Shown in pieces: positions 18,674 through 26,986 of a stretch of DNA of 64,000 bases; within the stretch, counting starts at the first letter, position 1; the number at the start of each line of letters is the position of its first letter. A program made the position numbers and the translations under genes. This DNA comes from Mesorhizobium sp. L-2-11 (lineage in GTDB: Bacteria; Pseudomonadota; Alphaproteobacteria; Rhizobiales; Rhizobiaceae). The stretch covers positions 6,278,001 to 6,342,000 of the forward strand of contig NZ_AP023257.1 of assembly GCF_016756595.1 (NCBI RefSeq), read 5' to 3'. Below the pieces are notes generated by a model. That model did not search any database. It was not told where the DNA came from and worked only from the letters and a program-made list of their open reading frames with translations.

Positions 18674-19597
18674 ATGAGCCGGCTTCGAACAGCGCTCGAG
18701 CGCTATGTGGGCATGCGCCAGGGGTTGGGATACAAGTATCACGGACCCGCTCGACGGTTGTCGGATTTCATCACCTTCATGGAAGCTCGCGGCGCCGAGA
18801 CCACCACCATAGCGCTGGCCATGGAGTGGGTGACGTCGATCGGCCGGCAACCGAGCTGGTCCATCCGCCTGACCGATGTGCGCTGCTTTGCTCAGCACCT
18901 CGCTCATTTCGATCCCCTGACGGAAGTGCCACCTCGAGACGCCGTGCCGGCGCCGCGGCGGGCAAAGCCCTACATCTATAGCGATGCCGAGATCTCGGCG
19001 CTTCTGGCGGCGGCACTGACGCTGCCGCCGGCCAAGGCCCTGCGCCGCTGGACATATCATTGCTTGTTCGGATTGATAGCGGTCGCCGGGCTACGCCATT
19101 CCGAAGCGCTCGACCTGCGCCGAGACGACGTCGATCTCGACCAAGGTATCCTCACCATTCGGGAGACGAAGTTCGGCAAGTCGCGGCTGGTCCCGCTCCA
19201 TGCCACGACGGTCGCCGTGCTGTCGGACTATGCCGCGCGACGCGACGTGCATCTCGTCGCACCTCGTAGCCCCTATTTCTTTGTCGCCGAGCAGGGCGGC
19301 AGATTGCTGCACCAATACGTGCACCGGGTGTTCTGGCAGCTGTCGCGACAGATCGGTCTGCGGCAGCGGGGGCAGCGCAATGGTCCGCGGATTCACGATC
19401 TTCGTCACCGTTTCGCTGTCCAGGCCCTGACCAACTGGTATCGTGCGGGCGAAGATGTCGAGCGGGAACTGCCAGTCCTCTCGACCTTTCTCGGCCACGC
19501 CAATGTTCGCGACACCTACTGGTATCTATCCGCCGCGCCGGAGCTAATGACCCATGCCGCGCGACTGCTGGATGAGCGGTGGGAGGTTCGCTTATGA
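18674..19597 (+). CDS. ritB: RIT tyrosine recombinase B
   Basis: A 307-residue recombinase overlapping ritA (ATGA at 18674). Catalytic-domain motifs are VAGLRHSEALDLRRDDV (arginine I, about residue 138), IHDLRHRFAVQAL (about 240) and FLGHANVRDTYWYL with the tyrosine (about 277). The protein is complete and its stop overlaps the ritC start. In RIT elements all three proteins are thought to be required together. Confidence 0.88.
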   Translation: MSRLRTALERYVGMRQGLGYKYHGPARRLSDFITFMEARGAETTTIALAMEWVTSIGRQPSWSIRLTDVRCFAQHLAHFDPLTEVPPRDAVPAPRRAKPYIYSDAEISALLAAALTLPPAKALRRWTYHCLFGLIAVAGLRHSEALDLRRDDVDLDQGILTIRETKFGKSRLVPLHATTVAVLSDYAARRDVHLVAPRSPYFFVAEQGGRLLHQYVHRVFWQLSRQIGLRQRGQRNGPRIHDLRHRFAVQALTNWYRAGEDVERELPVLSTFLGHANVRDTYWYLSAAPELMTHAARLLDERWEVRL

Positions 19598-20591
19598 GTG
19601 CCTCGAACGATCTGGCCGTGCTGATCGAGCGATGGTTCACCGATCGGCTCATGCGACATCGAGGCGTAAGCTCCAACACCATCGCCTCCTATCGCGACAC
19701 CTTCCGGCTCCTGTTTGCATTCGCGCAGACACGCCTTGGCAGGTCTCCGTCGCAGTTGACACTTCGGGATTTGGACGCGCCTTTCATCGGCGCATTCCTG
19801 GAGGACCTCGAGACCCTGCGATCCGCCTCGGTGAGGACCCGGAACCTCCGCCTCACGGCCGTACGGTCTTTCTTTAGATATGCGTCGTTCGAGGAGCCGG
19901 CCCATAGCGCCCAGATTCAACGCGTGCTCGCGATCCCGAGCAAGCGATGCGACAAGCGACAGCTTCAGTTTCTCACCAGGCCCGAGATTGAAGCGATCCT
20001 GGCCTGTCCGGATCGCAGCACATGGCTGGGACGGCGTGATCACACTCTGCTGTTGCTGGCTGCGCAAACGGGGTTAAGAGTCTCGGAGATCATCGATCTC
20101 GACCGGGACTCGGTGATGCTGGGGCACGGTGCCCACGTGCGATGCGTTGGCAAGGGCCGCAAGGAGCGAAGTACGCCGCTCACCAAAGTTGCACAGCAAG
20201 CCCTTCGGGGCTGGCTCAACGAGCCCAGGAAGCGGGGCGCAACGGCTCTCTTTCCGAACACGCACGGCGGCAAGCTGAGCGCCGACGGCGTGCAGGCGCT
20301 GCTGAACAAATATGTCGCCAAGGCTCGCGAACACTGCGTCCCGCTCGAAGCGGGTTTCGCCCCCATGTTTTGAGGCACAGCGCTGCCATGGAGCTGCTGC
20401 AGGCGGGCGTCGATTGTTCGGTCATCGCCCTATGGCTGGGCCATGAGGCGATGGAAACGACGCTGACCTATCTTCACGCACATCTTGAGCTGAAGGAATC
20501 CGCACTCGCCAAGCTGAAGCCATACGAACGCGCAAAGGCCGAACGATTTCGACCGAACGACAGGCTTCTTGAGTTCCTGAACGCCCTTTGA
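19594..20591 (+). pseudogene. ritC: RIT tyrosine recombinase C, frameshifted
   Basis: From the ATG at 19594, overlapping the ritB stop, the frame runs MSASNDLAVLIERWFTDRL through arginine I (AAQTGLRVSEIIDL) to HCVPLEAGF and stops at 20373. The remaining catalytic part, HVLRHSAAMELLQAGVDCS and LGHEAMETTLTYLHAHLEL, is in the adjacent frame and ends at 20591. The shift is near 20350, one base off. The frame before it lacks the HxxR box and the nucleophile, so the truncated product cannot be active unless the shift is suppressed. Confidence 0.82.
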
Positions 20592-20705
20592 GCATCAGAA
20601 CTATGCCGAGTGTCAACGACCGGTTCTTGATCGAAATGGCGGGCAAAGCGCTCCGTACCGCCATGATCGGAAGAGGCGCTCGGCATAGTTCGGCGGTCGG
20701 CATAA

Positions 20706-20846
20706 ACCTGCAAACAGCGTCGAGCCCCTCGGCTACTTGGCCGATGTCCCCTCACCAGGATCGTCAACGGCCACCCGAACAGCCAGATCGACGATCTCCT
20801 GCCTTGGGCCTATATCCGGGTGCCCGAGCTCAAGGCCGTGGCCTGA
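20706..20846 (+). pseudogene. tnpC: IS66 transposase TnpC, 3' fragment
   Basis: The interrupted C-terminus resumes here: frames encode PLGYLADV, then after a one-base shift TRIVNGHPNSQIDDLLPWAY and a short tail IRVPELKAVA before the stop at 20844-20846. This is the standard IS66 transposase end and joins the fragment at 11042-12430. Confidence 0.85.
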
Positions 20847-20924
20847 AAACAGCGCTTACACTGCAGACCGCGGGGCTGACAATAAGAGCAAGACTTCTGC
20901 TATACATCCTCGCGTTAGCAGCCC

Positions 20925-21146
20925 ATAGCGCCATGGCAGGTACAGTACATCTCGATCTGTCCGAAAATATCATGCCCGTGCTTCCAGCCTTCGCCAGAGC
21001 CCAGATCCCCACCTAAATCCAGTTGAGGAAGTGGTATTGCCTCAGCGGCAATTTGGCCTCAACCCGTCTTCAACATCGGACGTCAATCTTCGACGCTGCC
21101 CGCGAGCTCCTACGCTTCGATATTGTTGACCCGGCTGGATACTGAG
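20925..21146 (+). pseudogene. Probable IS630-type transposase C-terminal remnant
   Basis: One frame near 20978-21040 reads SPDPHLNPVEEVV, resembling the SPDLNPIE motif holding the last catalytic glutamate of IS630-family transposases; a neighbouring frame then ends in DIVDPAGY before a stop at 21144-21146, like the usual C-terminus. No other part of the element is recognisable. Confidence 0.45.
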
Positions 21147-21163
21147 CCGCTCCAATCGGCAGC

Positions 21164-23650
21164 TCAAGCCCGCACCCGCTCGCTCCTCGGGTCATACATC
21201 GGCTTAAGCGAGACGTCCGCGGCAAAGCGCTCACCTGCAATCTCGATTTCGTAAGAGGAGGAGAGCAGCTCTTCTTCGCTTTCATTCTTGCAAGATACAT
21301 ATCCAAGGCCTATGGCTCCGCCGAGCGTATGCCCGTAGTCAGCGGACGTGATTGTTCCCGCGATCCGACCATTTCGGAAGATGACCTCGTTGTGATGCAT
21401 CAGTGGAGTGGGATCTTTGAGCCGAAACTGAACCAGTCGACGCCCGAGCCCCGCCTCACGTTTTCTCAGCACGGCATCTCGCCCGATAAATCTAGGCTTT
21501 GCTGTTTTTACGGCGAAGCCCAATCCCGCTTCGAGCACATGATCATCGCTGCCAATATCTTCCCCAAAACCCCGATATGCCTTTTCGATGCGGCAGGAGA
21601 GAATGGCATGCAGCCCACACAGCTTGAGTCCGACATCCGCGCCGGCTACCTCGATTGCTTCGAAGACATGCGCGGCTTGGTCAGTTGGGACGTAAATTTC
21701 CCAGCCCAACTCGCCAACATAAGTCACTCTATGCGCCCGCGCCAGGCCCATGCCGATCTCAATTTCCTGGAAGGTGCCGAACGGATTGTTCTTATTGGAA
21801 AAATCATTCGGGCTTACTCTGCCGAGCAGTTCGCGCGAACTTGGTCCCATCACCGCCAGAACGCTTTCCGAAGCCGACATATCGGTTATAACGACGAACT
21901 CGTCGCCTACATGCCGCCGGAGCCAAGACAAATCGCGATGCAATGTGAAGGCCGAAACGACGAGCAGGAAAGCAGTCTCCGTGAGGCGACTCACGGTGAA
22001 GTCGCTCTCGATCCCGCCGCGCTCGTTCAGCATTTGCGTATAGACGATCCGGCCGATCGGCACGTCAACGTCGTTGGAGCAAAGCTGCTGGAGGAAGCTG
22101 CAGGCGTCTCGTCCCTCCACACGGATTTTTCCGAATGAGGTCAAGTCGAAAATACCAACACGTTCGCGTATCGCCACGTGCTCGTTGCGCTGATTATCGA
22201 ACCAGTTTTGGCGGTGCCAGGAGTAACGATACTCGCGCTCCTGGCCCTGCCTGGCAAACCAGTTGGCTCGCTCCCAGCCTACCGCCTCGCCGAACACCGC
22301 GCCCCTCACTTTGAGATGCTCGTGAATTGGCGAGCGTCGAACATCGCGCGAAGTTGTCATCTGACGGGCGGGGAATTGGTCGGCATAGGTAACCCCCACA
22401 ATCTCCGATACCCGCTCTCTCAAGTAGGAACGATTCTTCTGAAAAGGCTGCATCCGACGGATGTCCACACCTGACAGATCGAATGGCGGCTCGCCGTCAT
22501 TCATCCACTGTGCCAGCGCTAAGCCCGCCCCACCCGAGGAGGCTATCCCTCCGGTGTTGTAACCGCACGCTACCCAATAGCCTCTAAGTTCGGGAGCTTC
22601 TCCCAAAAGGTAGTGATCGTCGGGTGTGAAGCTTTCTGGCCCATTGAAGAAGGTGCGGATACCGGCCGTGGCCAGGATCGGCATGCGCTTCAGAGCCTTC
22701 TCCATAATAGGTTCGAAATGCGCAAAATCCTCAGGCAGCTGATCAAAGCAGAAACTTTCCGGGATGCCATCCATTCCCCACGGCTTCGCCTTCAGTTCTA
22801 CCGCCCCAAAAAGAATTTTGCCTGCATCTTCCTTGTAGTACGTCTGCTCGTCACGAACACGAAGTACCGGCAGTCGGGTCAGCCCTTCTATCGGTTCTGT
22901 GATCATGTAGAAATGTTCGCAGGCATGCAGTGGAATCGCGACGTTGCTTTTTGAGCCTAATTCCCGGGCCCACATCCCGGCGCAGTTTACGACGTTGTCT
23001 GTTTCAATTACCCCTCGCTCGCCATCCTTCTCCCATGTCACGCTCGACACCCGACCGTTCCTCGTCTGAACACCAGTGACTTGCACTCCTTCAAATATGG
23101 CAGCGCCGCGCATACGTGCGCCTTTGGCGAGCGCCATCGTGACATTAGTTGGATCACATTGCCCATCATTAGGAAAATGGAGCGCAGCAGTGACGTCAGA
23201 TACATCTACATGAGGGTGCATTTCCTTGAGTTCATCTACAGAGAGCTTTCGCGCCTCGGCACCGACTGCGGCCGCTAGAGACAGCTGCCTGTAAAACTCG
23301 TGCTTGCGCTCTTCGGTGAGGGCGATAGACAACGAGCCGACGCGGCGAAGTCCGGTCGCAATCCCTGTTTCTTCCTCCAGGCTAGAGTACAGCTGCATTG
23401 AGTACTTATAAAGGTTTGGCGTTGAAGCAATAGGCGGCTCACTCACTAAGCCGGCTGCATGCCAGGTTGTGCCGCAAGTAAGCTTTTTGCGTTCAAGCAG
23501 AATGACGTCGCTCCATCCGAGCTTTGCTAAGTGATATGCTATTGAGCATCCGGACACCCCGCCCCCGATTATGACGACTCGCGCTTTGAAGGGCAGCGAC
23601 TGCTTTTCGGACAACTGAACAAACTCGCTAACTTCTGGTGAAACGCTCAT
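21164..23650 (-). CDS. Dimethylglycine/sarcosine dehydrogenase-like flavoprotein
   Basis: An 828-residue two-domain protein of the DMGDH/SarDH family. The N-terminal DAO domain has the FAD motif VVIIGGGVSGCSIAYHL (about residue 25) and TTWHAAGL (about 63), where the family histidine binds FAD covalently. The C-terminal half (about 430-815) is a GcvT-like folate-binding aminomethyltransferase domain, with RERVGIFDLTSFGK, MLNERGGIESDFTV and GLHAILSCRIEKAYRGFGEDI. Such enzymes oxidatively demethylate dimethylglycine, sarcosine or related N-methyl amino acids, giving 5,10-methylene-THF and passing electrons to EtfAB, which is encoded at 4.1-5.9 kb. The exact substrate is not determined. The regulatory box at 24232-24275 lies 582 bp upstream. 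No adjacent operon partner. Confidence 0.85.
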   Translation of the reverse strand: MSVSPEVSEFVQLSEKQSLPFKARVVIIGGGVSGCSIAYHLAKLGWSDVILLERKKLTCGTTWHAAGLVSEPPIASTPNLYKYSMQLYSSLEEETGIATGLRRVGSLSIALTEERKHEFYRQLSLAAAVGAEARKLSVDELKEMHPHVDVSDVTAALHFPNDGQCDPTNVTMALAKGARMRGAAIFEGVQVTGVQTRNGRVSSVTWEKDGERGVIETDNVVNCAGMWARELGSKSNVAIPLHACEHFYMITEPIEGLTRLPVLRVRDEQTYYKEDAGKILFGAVELKAKPWGMDGIPESFCFDQLPEDFAHFEPIMEKALKRMPILATAGIRTFFNGPESFTPDDHYLLGEAPELRGYWVACGYNTGGIASSGGAGLALAQWMNDGEPPFDLSGVDIRRMQPFQKNRSYLRERVSEIVGVTYADQFPARQMTTSRDVRRSPIHEHLKVRGAVFGEAVGWERANWFARQGQEREYRYSWHRQNWFDNQRNEHVAIRERVGIFDLTSFGKIRVEGRDACSFLQQLCSNDVDVPIGRIVYTQMLNERGGIESDFTVSRLTETAFLLVVSAFTLHRDLSWLRRHVGDEFVVITDMSASESVLAVMGPSSRELLGRVSPNDFSNKNNPFGTFQEIEIGMGLARAHRVTYVGELGWEIYVPTDQAAHVFEAIEVAGADVGLKLCGLHAILSCRIEKAYRGFGEDIGSDDHVLEAGLGFAVKTAKPRFIGRDAVLRKREAGLGRRLVQFRLKDPTPLMHHNEVIFRNGRIAGTITSADYGHTLGGAIGLGYVSCKNESEEELLSSSYEIEIAGERFAADVSLKPMYDPRSERVRA

Positions 23651-24231
23651 GGAAATTTAAGCTCCTGTTCTGTTTGTTTTCCCGGCCTTTTGCCCACGGC
23701 CGAAGGGGGCGCCGAACAGGAAACCGCTCGCTCAGCGAGCCCGTAATGAGGGGAACGGTCACGACCGCCGCAAGAAAACCCTAGGTAGCCGCCATGATGC
23801 TAGCACAGCAAAGGAAGAGCCGGAGCGACAAAAAGGAGCAACTGTCGACACAGCTCCTCGCCAGTGCCGTGCTAGGAAGCCCGAGACGGCGCGAAGAATC
23901 ATCACTCCGGTCATCGAAGCGGACGAAGTCCTCACGCGCAATGAGGAAGTACTTGAGCTGACAGCAGAGCCGGCGGAGGACGCGTTCCAGAATTCCCGAC
24001 AGTTCGCGAAGTTGGCGAGACGACCAACCTGCCGAAAAAGCGAAGCTAATCTCCCGTTCATAGTGTCGTCTGGCCAATGACGGAACTCGCGCTTTTTGCT
24101 GAGAGGTAGCGGCGCCACTCGATTGCCTTGTTCTGCAGATCGCGGTACGGCATGCATCTATAGTTCCAAAATCAAAGGCTCAGCCGCATGGCATGTTTAT
24201 TTGTTCAAAGATCAATCGCTGGGCGACTTCT
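23651..24231. other. Long leader between box D and the dehydrogenase gene
   Basis: About 580 bp without a supported gene. Open frames on the minus strand (to about 24157) match nothing I know and lack a convincing ribosome site. I see no clear riboswitch fold or terminator. Confidence 0.4.
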
Positions 24232-24275
24232 GTCAAACAGTGTTTATGGATTGTCGGCATCTAGAAACGAGATGG
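24232..24275 (-). promoter_or_regulatory. 44-bp conserved upstream box, copy D (dimethylglycine dehydrogenase-like gene)
   Basis: Fourth copy, reading on the minus strand toward the gene starting at 23650. The dyad is CATCTCGTTTCTAGATG and the end is CACTGTTTGAC. GATTGATCTT lies about 16 bp after TTGAC. The distance of 582 bp to the gene is the longest of the set; an insertion in the leader is possible. Confidence 0.58.
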
Positions 24276-24379
24276 ATGCGATCTGGCGCAAAACAACCGC
24301 CACTCCGGGGGATCGCAATCGCATCGATGAGCTTCTCCCCAGGAATTGGCACGCCCGATCCGACATCAGACTTGCGGCC

Positions 24380-24613
24380 TGACTGTGGCCGCGATCACCC
24401 GGGTCTACACCCTCCCGCCCGCCGCCGAAATGCTCAGTGCGAACTGCTGTGGGAGGTCTATGTCCATATGGAACCGGAGGACGGTTGCCTATGGGTCTAC
24501 GGGCCGACGATCAGCAGATCCCCGCCTTCACAGACTTCGGCCTCGAAAGTCTGACCGATTTTATCCGCGAGCACAAAGCCAATCGCAGCGGCGGTCAAAA
24601 CAATGGCCGGTAA
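24380..24613 (+). pseudogene. Degenerate small conserved protein of unknown function
   Basis: Three consecutive frames together spell a coherent small protein: VAAITRVYTLPPAAEML, then LLWEVYVHMEPEDGCLWVYG, then PAFTDFGLESLTDFIREH ending at the stop near 24611. Two single-base shifts separate the pieces. The order and spacing suggest one decayed gene of about 75 codons. I do not recognise its function. Just before it (to 24382) a frame ends with RIDELLPRNW, which resembles the C-terminus of an IS66 transposase. Confidence 0.5.
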
Positions 24614-24781
24614 AAGCCCCAGGTCATGACCGGGCGCTTACTTTACGCGCGCAGCCCTGCTTATTGCTCCCACGCACTGCGCTCTGCTTACCCTGTCGGC
24701 ACAGTTCATTCACCAAATGCTCAAACAATTTCTCGCCAGACTGAGCATAGATAAATTTAGATGCCGCAGCCAGCCGAGTGA
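24614..24781. other. Short spacer
   Basis: Nothing recognisable between the degenerate small gene and the end of the capA-like gene. Confidence 0.3.
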
Positions 24782-26152
24782 TCACGGCGAAGTCGGACTC
24801 AATCTGATCACTCCAATATCGTTCTCGATGAAGATCTCGGTCCCAAAAGGTGTCGAGAGCTTCTGTAGGCGCTCTAGAATGGCCTTGGCTTGAGGTGTCG
24901 AGGCAAACTGCGGGATGCCCCGGTCGGCAAACCTTTTCGAGTAACCGAGTTCGATCGGATATAGCCGCAATTCGGCAAGCTGATTCTGCTCAAATCGGCT
25001 TACGGTGACAATGCTTTCATAGAAGATCGGGTCTGTGAATCCCCTCGCCATCTCGGCGACTTTCACCTCCGCATCGGTGTCGACCCGTGGGTCCTTAGCG
25101 TATTCGTCAAACATGTCGGCGCCGGACGGGGTCCCGAGGTCGTCCTCGAAGAAATTCCCAAGGCTATAAAAGATCGGCCGGCCCCTATAGATTTCGATGC
25201 CTCGCAACAGATGCGGCCCGTGACCAATGTATGCGTCCGCTCCGGCGTCGATCATTTTGCGCGCAAAGGATTGCTCGTAATCAGGCGGTTCCTGGCTCCA
25301 ATTCCCAGGCTCGTGGCCGTGGTTCGTGACAATGCAGAAGTCGGAGAACTGCTTGCCCCGACGAACGTTTCGTAGAATGTCGGCGACATCGCCCGGGTCG
25401 GGTTCGTAGCTGTATCCGGCCTTGTCGCCCGCCTTGAAAGTTGCTCCGGCGACCGCGACCCGGGCTGAGTCACCATGGCCGGACGCGCAACCCGGCAGCG
25501 CATCGCGCACTTGCCTTAAATTTTTGAGCATCTCCGGCGGGACCACGATGCTTTCGGCCAAACGAAGCGGGTTGAGTCCGGGTCTGCCTGGCGCCTCGCC
25601 GGCGGGATCGCACGCCCGAAACATAGGCGCAAACGTTGTAGCCAACGACACCAAGCCCACGCGACCGCGTGCGGTTTCCAAGAAGCGAGCCGCGCCAGCT
25701 TGTGCGAGATTCTCGCCCGTACCTGCATGGACGATACCGCTCTCATCGAGCACCCGGCTCGTCTCGCGCATGCCTTCAACGCCCCAGTCAAGCGTATGGT
25801 TGTTCGCGCGGCCGAGGATGTCGAATCCCATCGCCTTCAAATCAGGTCCGATCTCCGGCAGGCTGAGGTGATACGCGCCGCCGTATTCAGCCTGCGGGTA
25901 TCCAGTGAAGGATCGGATATCGAAGATGTTGACTTCCAGGTTGCCAAAAGTGACGTCTCCATCATGAAGGATCTTGACGACGGCGCCGAAGCCAGAACCC
26001 TGAGATTTGGTCACTGCCCGCGACACGATGAGGTCGCCAACTGCTACCATCGTGAAGCCGTCCACAACGTTCGTTGCAATCGATCCGACCGTGTCATAGC
26101 CACCGTCGTGCTGGATCAGATGACAATCGTTCTCTTGCAAATGTTCTTCCAT
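24782..26152 (-). CDS. CapA-family metallophosphatase-like protein (intact copy)
   Basis: A 456-residue protein of the PGA_cap/CapA family, which has a calcineurin-like metallophosphatase fold. Signature segments in order are MVAVGDLIVSR (about residue 35), FGNLEVNIFD (about 72), RANNHTLDWGVEGM (about 115), CIVTNHGHEPGNW (about 276), DAYIGHGPHLLRGIEIY (about 314) and YSLGNFFEDD, which include the expected metal-binding Asp, Asn and His. No signal peptide or membrane anchor is seen, so it differs from secreted capsule CapA proteins and may act in the cytoplasm on an unknown substrate. Two broken copies occur at 29770-31331 and 41120-41470, next to peptide-transporter genes or fragments. ATG at 26152 follows AAGAGAACAAGG. 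Confidence 0.8.
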   Translation of the reverse strand: MEEHLQENDCHLIQHDGGYDTVGSIATNVVDGFTMVAVGDLIVSRAVTKSQGSGFGAVVKILHDGDVTFGNLEVNIFDIRSFTGYPQAEYGGAYHLSLPEIGPDLKAMGFDILGRANNHTLDWGVEGMRETSRVLDESGIVHAGTGENLAQAGAARFLETARGRVGLVSLATTFAPMFRACDPAGEAPGRPGLNPLRLAESIVVPPEMLKNLRQVRDALPGCASGHGDSARVAVAGATFKAGDKAGYSYEPDPGDVADILRNVRRGKQFSDFCIVTNHGHEPGNWSQEPPDYEQSFARKMIDAGADAYIGHGPHLLRGIEIYRGRPIFYSLGNFFEDDLGTPSGADMFDEYAKDPRVDTDAEVKVAEMARGFTDPIFYESIVTVSRFEQNQLAELRLYPIELGYSKRFADRGIPQFASTPQAKAILERLQKLSTPFGTEIFIENDIGVIRLSPTSP

Positions 26153-26159
26153 AGTCCTT

Positions 26160-26477
26160 GTTCTCTTCTTTTCCTGTACTTGGTATGATGCTCGGTGTCC
26201 GTGCAGCGGTGCGCTTGAGATGCTCGAGCGGAAAGAGTTTCACCTCGCCCTCGACGGGCTCCTCCAACCGAACTCGGGTGGGATCCGGCACAGGAGCTGC
26301 CGCGGTCGGGGGTACGCTGAGCGAAATGCTGGAACGCGAATCGACTTGAAACCGGGGTGTTGTCGGTGCGCCGACATAGACGAAGCCGTCCTGGATTGCG
26401 CCTGACCTAATGGGTTTCTGATCGTCATAGAAAAATGGGCCGTTGCCAGGCGCGAGCAAGACATCTTTGATCTGCAT
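26160..26477 (-). pseudogene. Chimeric remnant: methylaspartate ammonia-lyase N-terminus joined to DppF-type C-terminus
   Basis: From the ATG at 26477 the frame starts MQIKDVLLAPGNGPFFYDDQ and GAIQDGFVYVG, the distinctive start of methylaspartate ammonia-lyase. After about 55 residues it becomes [20 protein letters not shown], which matches the substrate-side tail of the DppF-like ATPase encoded at 31822-32853 ([20 protein letters not shown]). This is a deletion joint between two unrelated genes, not a working enzyme: the lyase barrel and the whole ATPase core are absent. The frame runs on into the capA start region. Confidence 0.75.
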
Positions 26478-26563
26478 TTCGTTTCGCTCAATTTGTTCCA
26501 AACGCATTTATGAACGGATCTGGTCCACCCACTACCTGCCCAACTTGGTCACTTGACATTGAG

Positions 26564-26620
26564 TTCGCCAATATAAAGTTCGAGGCGGTGCCATCGCGTT
26601 TCCAGATGGCTGGCGCCTGC
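26564..26620. repeat. 57-bp repeat, copy 2
   Basis: Partner of 991-1047. On the minus strand both copies encode a similar ending, RWHR-x3-YIGELN, in a common frame, suggesting the tail of a lost gene present at both sites. Confidence 0.6.
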
Positions 26621-26639
26621 CAAGAAAGCCGCCATCGCC

Positions 26640-26986
26640 CTAACGCATCTATATGGAGCCCAACCTCAACAGGAATCAACCGAGTCGAAACGAAGCTTCC
26701 GTGCCCGGAGTGAGGCTGATGTGCGTCGATCGCATCTCCCGCACGCGCCAGGACAGTCATCTCCTTTATCACAACGACGACGCTCCTGGACCCCCAGGGC
26801 CGTGGTCGACCACAAGCTGTTTCAGCAACGAGCTGTGGTCCGAGGTCTCATCGCGATCAATTTGAGGCAAAAGGGGCCGACGACCGATATGGGTTCACCC
26901 AAGGTGAACAGCAGCGTTCATACAGCAGGTTCATATGGAGTCTGACGCGCGCTCGCGCCGGTTTTTTTGAGGGCTTGGGGCACATT
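26640..26986. other. Unassigned stretch before IS30
   Basis: A minus-strand open frame to 26772 has no recognisable family. No promoter or repeat noticed apart from the 57-bp repeat to its left. Confidence 0.3.

Larger units (their letters stand above)
15215..18677 (+). pseudogene. ritA: RIT tyrosine recombinase A, interrupted by IS21
   Basis: The ATG at 15215 follows GAAGGAGAGG and encodes MNASDYLQRSTLYRK up to 15287, where IS21 enters. After removing IS21 and one copy of the 5-bp target duplication GTTTG (15283-15287, 17504-17508) the frame continues as EFARVYAGRLSDEGFGRQ without change of phase. The remainder runs to 18677. The catalytic domain is complete: LGLRASEVAAL, HLFRHSLATDLLRSG, LLRHRSIDSTRIY. 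So the only visible lesion is the insertion. The stop overlaps the ritB start (ATGA). Confidence 0.85.
15091..20705 (+). mobile_element. RIT element (recombinase in trio) with 27-bp terminal inverted repeats
   Basis: Three consecutive, overlapping tyrosine recombinase genes (ritA, ritB, ritC) define a RIT element. The ends are 27-bp inverted repeats at 15091-15117 and 20679-20705 with one mismatch, beginning TTATGCCGACCG. Further copies of CTATGCCGA lie just inside each end (15164-15172 inverted, 20601-20609), so each terminus is itself an imperfect palindrome. The right end abuts the resumed IS66 tnpC gene. An IS21 element sits in ritA, and ritC has a frameshift, so the element is probably immobile by itself. 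Confidence 0.85.
10170..20859 (+). mobile_element. IS66-family element split by an 8.3-kb insert
   Basis: tnpA, tnpB and the first part of tnpC lie at 10170-12430. The missing C-terminal part of tnpC resumes at 20706 and ends at 20846, followed by a terminal GTAAGCGCT sequence (inverted, to 20859). The break falls in the codons for ATLINT-CK of the transposase. The left side ends ATCAACAC and the right side resumes ACCTGCAAAC, so rejoining restores the gene apart from older small deletions. Confidence 0.85.
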
